Origin: Astrothelium macrocarpum
Lineage: Eukaryota > Ascomycota > Dothideomycetes > Trypetheliales > Trypetheliaceae
Direction of reading: 5' to 3'
Assembly: GCA_021030915.1 (NCBI GenBank)
Contig: JAGEMR010000080.1
Coordinates: forward strand, 62,001 to 126,000
Length of the DNA: 64,000 bases
Shown here: one piece after another, positions 58,840 through 64,000 of the stretch
Layout: every line of letters starts with the position of its first letter
How positions within the stretch are numbered: the first letter of the stretch is position 1
Translations under genes and position numbers: made by a program
The notes under the pieces: model-generated
Databases searched by the model: none
The model's input: the letters and a program-made list of their open reading frames with translations, nothing else
Told to the model about the DNA's origin: nothing

Positions 58840-58990
58840 TGCCGCAACACGCTTGAATTACGTTGCGGATATGGGTGGTAGAATTGTCAGCATTCAGATA
58901 CCGGAAGAGATGTATGACGAAGGAGATAGCTACGAAGAGCTGGATACATGCTAGGAGAATCTTTCTCAAAAGAGACGCTTCTGCATTTCA
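58840..58990 (+). pseudogene. Fragment of a second STAND-like copy (C-terminal end)
   Basis: Close match to 57060-57205: the IVSIQIPEE and EGDSYEEL coding part, a stop codon, and the post-stop GGAGAATCTTTCTCA sequence are shared. It has no upstream domain and reads only about 35 residues. It is a remnant of the same duplicated gene as the fragment at 57352-57421. Confidence 0.8.
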
Positions 58991-59368
58991 ATTAAACTCC
59001 ATTCCTCAGCGATACTCCGTAGATTTCTGTCCATTTGCAGCCGCTCCAGCTAGAGTTGAGAGACACTTGCGTAGGAACATCAGTCGTGAGATGCACGTCG
59101 AGATAGTTATAGATCATGTCATATGGCTGTTTTGCAGCCTGCTATGAACTGTGCCTCGTCGATTAATTCAGGATTGGTCAATCAAGGAGAGATGGTTTTG
59201 TACCGACATTGCCAACGATTTGGCCGGCCCTCGCTTCACCATGCGCACACTGCTGCACGGACCATCACGAAACGAAATCCGACCTCAAATCGCCAACTGA
59301 GCAAATTCAGCCCCTCTACTTCGACTCATCACATTGATCGCCCATCTTGAACCCAGAGATACATCACT
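58991..59368. other. Spacer with eL21 promoter
   Basis: No gene supported; an open frame at 59127-59350 ends before the eL21 ATG and has no family features. Confidence 0.5.
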
Positions 59369-60059
59369 ATGGGTCATTCTGCAGGTCTTCGAGCGGGGAC
59401 GCGCTATGCGTTCTCCCGCGACTTCAAGAAAAAGGGTTACATCCCGCTTTCAACGTACATGAGAACGTATAGGTAAGTTCCGGCTCCGAGAACCAAGAGG
59501 ACGTCACCAGGATGGGACAGCAAAAGGCTAATTAGGTTACAGGGTCGGTGATATTGTCGATGTCGTTGCAAACGGCGCTGTACAGAAGGGGTCAGTATTC
59601 AAGAATCACTTAATCGAAGCAGCTTTGCACTCCTCCTACCAATCAATCGTCCAATAGAGCCAGCGCAAAACACAATTCCAAAAGAACAAAAACCGTAAAG
59701 TCATCGGCTAACCAGATAATTCTCTCAACAGCATGCCCTACAAAGTCTACCACGGCAAAACCGGCGTCATCTACAACGTGACCAAATCCGCCGTCGGCGT
59801 CATCCTCTACAAGCAAGTGCGCAATCGCTACATCGAGAAGCGCGTCAACGTCCGCGTCGAGCACGTCCGGCACTCGCGCTCGCGCGAGGAGTTCCTCAAC
59901 CGCGTCAAGGAGAATGCCAAGAAGCGGAGAGAGGCAAAGGCAAAGGGCGAGACGGTGTTTTTGAAGAGGCAGCCTGCCAAGCCGAGGGAAGCGCACAAGG
60001 TGTCTGGGGACCTGAAACCCGAGAGCATTGCGCCGGTGGCGTACGAGACGACGATTTGA
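59369..60059 (+). CDS. RPL21: 60S ribosomal protein eL21
   Basis: Large-subunit ribosomal protein. Three exons (59369-59472, 59543-59590, 59732-60059), 480 nt, 159 aa, the normal family length. Seen: MGHSAGLRAGTRYAFSRDF, PLSTYMRTYRVGDIVDV, MPYKVYHGKTGVIYNVT and the basic HVRHSRSREEFLNRVKEN. The last exon is markedly richer in C- and G-ending codons than the surrounding spacer. Housekeeping gene between two accessory patches. Confidence 0.97.
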
Positions 60060-61198
60060 GATATCGAGGGAAGTGATGGGTATTGGGGATTTGTGGTGGA
60101 GAGTGGGATGGCATGGGTTCTGGCGCAACATCATTGTCTTTACTGTGGAGGCAGCTCTTTGTCGATAAAAGACCAATACAGATTTTCTTCCTCCTTGAAC
60201 CTTTTTGCAAGAGATGAATTGCTCTGCTAGCACACCGTACCCTTTACTCCAAATCCGGTCTCCTCATTATCCAATTATTGCGATACGAGTGTGCTAATTG
60301 CTTAGGCAACAATGTTTGTTCATAGTGCTTGCGATGGCATCCAGTGGAAAGTCTTACCAAACGCACACTGGAAGGCGATGTCGGTACACCTAGACAAATG
60401 TTGGAAGTCTCTTGATGGCTGTGTTCGTCCTTGCCATTGGTTTTGCACCAACATGCGAGTATCGTCTCTGGACTATGACAAGTTGGGTAAAAACAAGATT
60501 CAGGATACTGGAATCATTATTGGTGCATGTGGATTAATAGGACTCCGGATTAGATTAATGGAAAAAGTCAACCCCCGATTAGTTGCCTTGTCAAACGAAA
60601 CTCTTTGGTTTTCAAAATAATCCTTTCCTCTTGATAAATATCCCCTGCATTGCCTATAGAATATTATTCGCATCTGAAAGTGGCCTAGTAATATGTCAAT
60701 AGCTTTGGTGGCTCATGGTATCTCGCGATATCATGAGATTTCACGCCCCCGCTGTTAGCTTTTGGGTCAATAACCTGCCTCAAAGCCTTGTTCTCATTGC
60801 ACGTCCTTTACCAGAAGTAAGCTGAACTTTACAAGACCGGGGTGGAAGACGGTGGCGTGCCGAACGGCCAATGATCCAACCCTGTCGCTCGCTTACCTTA
60901 GATGAGTTCGTTCCATCCCAAAACATTGAGTCACTGATAATCCGAAAAGAGCAAAGTATCCGAACATTGTACTAATATAACAGGGGCTATGCGTCCATAA
61001 ATCCGGGCAGCCATTTCCCATTGTCAAAGCTTGTTTGACGACTATTGGTGAGTCAACAGATAGATGTACAAATGTGGCTGCTGTGCTTGCGACGATACTG
61101 CAGGTAGCCATAGATACTTAAGGTAGGCAGATGCTGTTTCGCGTTGTAGCTGTTCAATTGATTCTCTGTTCGAGTTCTGATTCATTATCTTTTCTAAC
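60060..61198. other. Spacer between eL21 and the first P450
   Basis: About 1.1 kb. A 102-codon plus-strand frame near 60312-60620 has no recognised domain. Nothing else supported. Confidence 0.5.
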
Positions 61199-62998
61199 AT
61201 GATTGACATATCAACAACTACAATTATCGTTGGAACTACTGCAGCGTTTTTTGTAGCATACATCATTGAAGCCCCTCTAGACTCCAAAGCATGGAGACCT
61301 CCACCAGATGGCATCCCCTGGATCGGCTTACACAATGAATGGTTTGCCAAGTTTCGAGCTTCTATTAGAGACTGGAAGGATGGTGCTGATGTCATGAAGA
61401 AGAGCTATGAACAGGCAAGTAGCATAACATTTACCCTGCCAATTGCTCATCCAACCACCAATGCTACTACCGTGTGCTGACCGGTCACTTTAGTATGCAA
61501 AACAAGACAAGCCTGTCGCTACTTGCAATTTCACCTTTATCCCCGAAGTCCAGCTTCCGCAAGCGTGGGTGACCTGGATGATCCACCAACCAGACGACGT
61601 GCTCTACAACAAGGTCGTTACTGATCATCTCCTCTCGCTCGAGTATACTTCACCAACCAAAGCAGTATACCTGAATCGATATCACGAGGATGTCCTTCGC
61701 CGGGATCTCACGCGTCATTTAGGTGATATAACGGAAGGCCTATCGGAGGAGCTCCTTGCCGGTCTAGAGGAACAATGGGGTACTGACGTCGAGAATTGGA
61801 AAGAAGTCGTCGTGTACAAGTCGATTCAGGAAGTCATCCTCCGTGCCTTTACTCGAGCCTTCGTGGGACAGGAGCTGGCACACAAGCCGCGCTATCTCCG
61901 TGCCGTCAAGTCATGGGGTTACGCCCTTGCGATGACGTCGAATATCATACTAACACTTCTTCCCAAATTCGTGCAGCCACTGCTTGGTCCTGTGGTCGCT
62001 TTTCCTTTGACCGTCACGCTGTGGCGCGTCAACTCGTACCTTTTGCCAATCATCAAGTCTCGTCTGAAGTCTATGAGGCAAGAGCTACAGAATGGTTCTG
62101 ATTTGGATGAGGATTCGGAATCACGAGACCTACTCTACTGGCTCATACGCCATGCCTTGACGCGTGAAGCACCGGCTGAGCTTAAGCCAAAGAATATTGC
62201 TGGCCGTCTGAACATTTGTAATTTTGCTGCTTTGCATACATCAAGCATCAACTTTACGAATGTTATGTTCAACATCTGTTCTGGGCCGAATGCTTCGTCT
62301 TGGATTGAAGACCTTCGTAATGAGGCTCGTACCGTTTTAGCTGCACATGGTGAGCAGTGGAGTCGTGCTGCCGTTGCGGAGCTATTCATGACTGATAGTG
62401 TCATCAAGGAGACACTCCGACATCCCGGCATGGCCGGCCGAGGGCTTAGCAGGCAAGTCATGAAGGCTGACGGTCTTCACCTACCTGACGGAACTTTCCT
62501 GCCCAGAGGTGTAAGGGTCAGCGTGCCCGTTGGACCTATTCATGCAGACGAGAAATTTTACGAGGACGCGGAGTCTTTTCAACCGTTTAGATTTGCAGAT
62601 ATGCGAAAACAATCTAATATTCATGAGCCCAACGATGTGGACAAATCAGAAGCGGATCATGAACACGAACTTGAGAGAAAAGATGTGGCACGCAAAAGAA
62701 CAAGCTTGGGTTTGGTAACGCCGAGCAGCACGTTCTTGCAATGGGGTCTCGGTAAACATGCCTGGTGAGTAGCTGTTTCGCTATATGGGCTTCCACGGCT
62801 AACAGAGACCCAAGTCCAGGTCGCTGGTTCGCAGCCCACAAGCTAAAATTGCTCTTGGCGATCATCGTGCTCAATTATGAGATCGAGGTACTTGATGAAC
62901 GTCCTGCCGGGAGATACATTGGTGATACTCCTCTACCACCTTTTGACAAGAAATTAATGGTTAAGAGACGTAAGTTAGATGAGCAAGCTATGTACTAG
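61199..62998 (+). CDS. Cytochrome P450, CYP503/ent-kaurene-oxidase-like
   Basis: Heme-thiolate monooxygenase, ER-anchored, likely in specialised metabolism. Three exons (61199-61414, 61494-62764, 62815-62998), 1671 nt, 556 aa. An N-terminal membrane segment (TTTIIVGTTAAFFVAYII) is followed by PPPDGIPWIG. The I-helix region is ICNFAALHTSSINFTN, the non-canonical type seen in this fungal group. Then comes KETLRHPG (ExxR) and the heme loop FLQWGLGKHACPGRWFAA, with Cys restored across the last intron. Intron 1 has a GC donor (CAG|GCAAGT) and a TTTAG acceptor; the exon join keeps frame. Substrate is unknown. Confidence 0.9.
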
Positions 62999-63069
62999 TA
63001 TACCTTTGCAGTAGTAGATACTGATCTCCACCCAATGTAAATATATCATTGCTCCCCTTTCGAGATGGC

Positions 63070-64000
63070 TCAAACCCTTTCCTTCCACCTTACAGAGACA
63101 CTCCTCGGATTCCGCATTGCAAGCAGTAATTCCACACCGCTATCTTTGACCACCGCCAAAGTCCTCCGTCGCGCATCGTCGAGAGACTCGCCGCCCCTCG
63201 GCACCGGCTCCGCAACATGATTTCGAAGTAAGGCAACCAGTGTGGCGACAAATTCGACTTGCGCAAACTTCTTGCCAGGGCAATTCCTTGCGCCCTCTGC
63301 CCAAGGAAAGTACATACCACTAGCTGGCTGGAAGAATTTTTCGGATTCGAGCTCGGACTTTCCACCTGGACCTGGGTGAGTAATCCATCGTTGTGGTCGC
63401 CATTCAAGAGAGTCTTTGCCCCAGCGCTGAGGATCTGTGTGCAAAGTTTGTAGAGCAGGGATTACTAAAGTATCTGCTGGTAGTGGCAAAGTCTTGGCGT
63501 TGATAGTGAGATGTGTTGCCTGTTCTCCGGTGTATTTGGGGATTCCCGAAACAGGATTGTATAGACGTACGGTTTCAAGCTGGTCCCTCATTAGTTGACT
63601 CTTGCAGATCAATTTCTCTCTCATTTGAGTGACGTACCAACACGGCAAGTGTTCGCTTGAGTTTTGGAAAGACTTCGCTGTAGATTGGGCTCTTTGAGCT
63701 CGATAAGTAGTATTTGAGTTCTTCATAGATCCAGTCTTGAACATCAGGGTTAGCGACAAGCAGGAATATACCGTAACAAAGGGAAATGGCTGTTGTGTCA
63801 TGTCCTGCAAAATTGAAAATGAAGATGTTACCGAGGATTTCATCTTCCGTCAGAGGCTTCAGTGCGCTATTTTCTCTTGATGCTTCGACCGATGCCCGTA
63901 CGAGATTGCTGACGAGAGTGCCAGTGCCTGCCTTGCCGGCCCGCACTGATTGTTGCTCGTCTCTCATTTCCTCTTTCATATAAGTCCGAAAGTAATGGAT
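63070..64000 (-). CDS. Second cytochrome P450 (partial, 5' end off the window)
   Basis: C-terminal half of another P450, on the opposite strand, tail-to-tail with the first over 71 bp. Visible: the I-helix FNFAGHDTTA (canonical AGxDTT), an intron (GTACGT...CCAG) ahead of LETVRLYNPV (ExxR), WRPQRW (PERF-like), and the heme loop FPWAEGARNCPGKKFAQVEF. It ends ...SVSVRWKERV. The N-terminal half lies beyond the right edge. It differs clearly from its neighbour, so it is not a tandem duplicate. Subfamily and substrate are not determinable here. Confidence 0.9.

Noticed and set aside
60312..60620. 102-codon plus-strand open frame between eL21 and the P450
   Set aside because: No domain, no intron structure, and nothing around it supports a gene.

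Overview
This is nuclear DNA of a filamentous ascomycete (Pezizomycotina). The genes carry many short introns of about 45-75 nt with GT(A/R)NGT donors and CTAAC-like branch sites. The gene set is typical of a Pezizomycotina mating-type neighbourhood. The window holds BOTH core mating-type genes: the alpha-box gene MAT1-1-1 on the minus strand near 2.6-3.8 kb and the HMG-box gene MAT1-2-1 on the plus strand near 9.5-10.9 kb. If the assembly is correct, the organism is expected to be homothallic (self-fertile). A PH/SMP-domain gene on one side, APN2-COX13-APC5 on the other, and extra MAT-specific genes recall arrangements I know from Botryosphaeriales (Dothideomycetes). The species cannot be named from sequence alone.

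Layout. 0-2 kb: NVJ2-type lipid-transfer protein, cut by the left edge. 2.6-10.9 kb: the MAT locus, with MAT1-1-1, an unknown basic-protein gene, a broken coding region, an acidic protein with a divergent homeodomain-like C-terminus, and MAT1-2-1. 10.9-13.8 kb: non-coding, with degenerate tandem repeats of about 140 bp. 13.8-20.1 kb: APN2, COX13, APC5. 20.4-28.7 kb: SAICAR synthetase, a RIM2-like carrier, CIA30, ribosomal proteins uS4 and eL37, and SLU7. 29-44 kb: REV3, SLA2, RHO3, CWC25, CSN2. 46-53 kb: otubain and a large AAA ATPase. 53-59 kb: an accessory patch with a STAND-like protein lacking a P-loop, an HNH-type protein sitting between fragments of a second copy of that gene, and a diverged direct repeat. 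59.4-60.1 kb: ribosomal protein eL21. 61.2-64 kb: two tail-to-tail cytochromes P450, the second cut by the right edge.

How it works together. The MAT genes should set sexual identity and self-fertility. Their two promoter regions share clustered CGGCAGA/TCTGCCG motifs, which suggests common control. The flanking genes are housekeeping genes (DNA repair, respiration, cell cycle, purine synthesis, translation, splicing, polarity, endocytosis, protein turnover). SLA2, which borders MAT in many ascomycetes opposite APN2, lies here on the same side as APN2 and about 19 kb beyond APN2's own 5' end, so one MAT border has been rearranged. Exon joins were derived by hand from splice motifs and frame continuity. 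Where reported, the spliced lengths are divisible by three.
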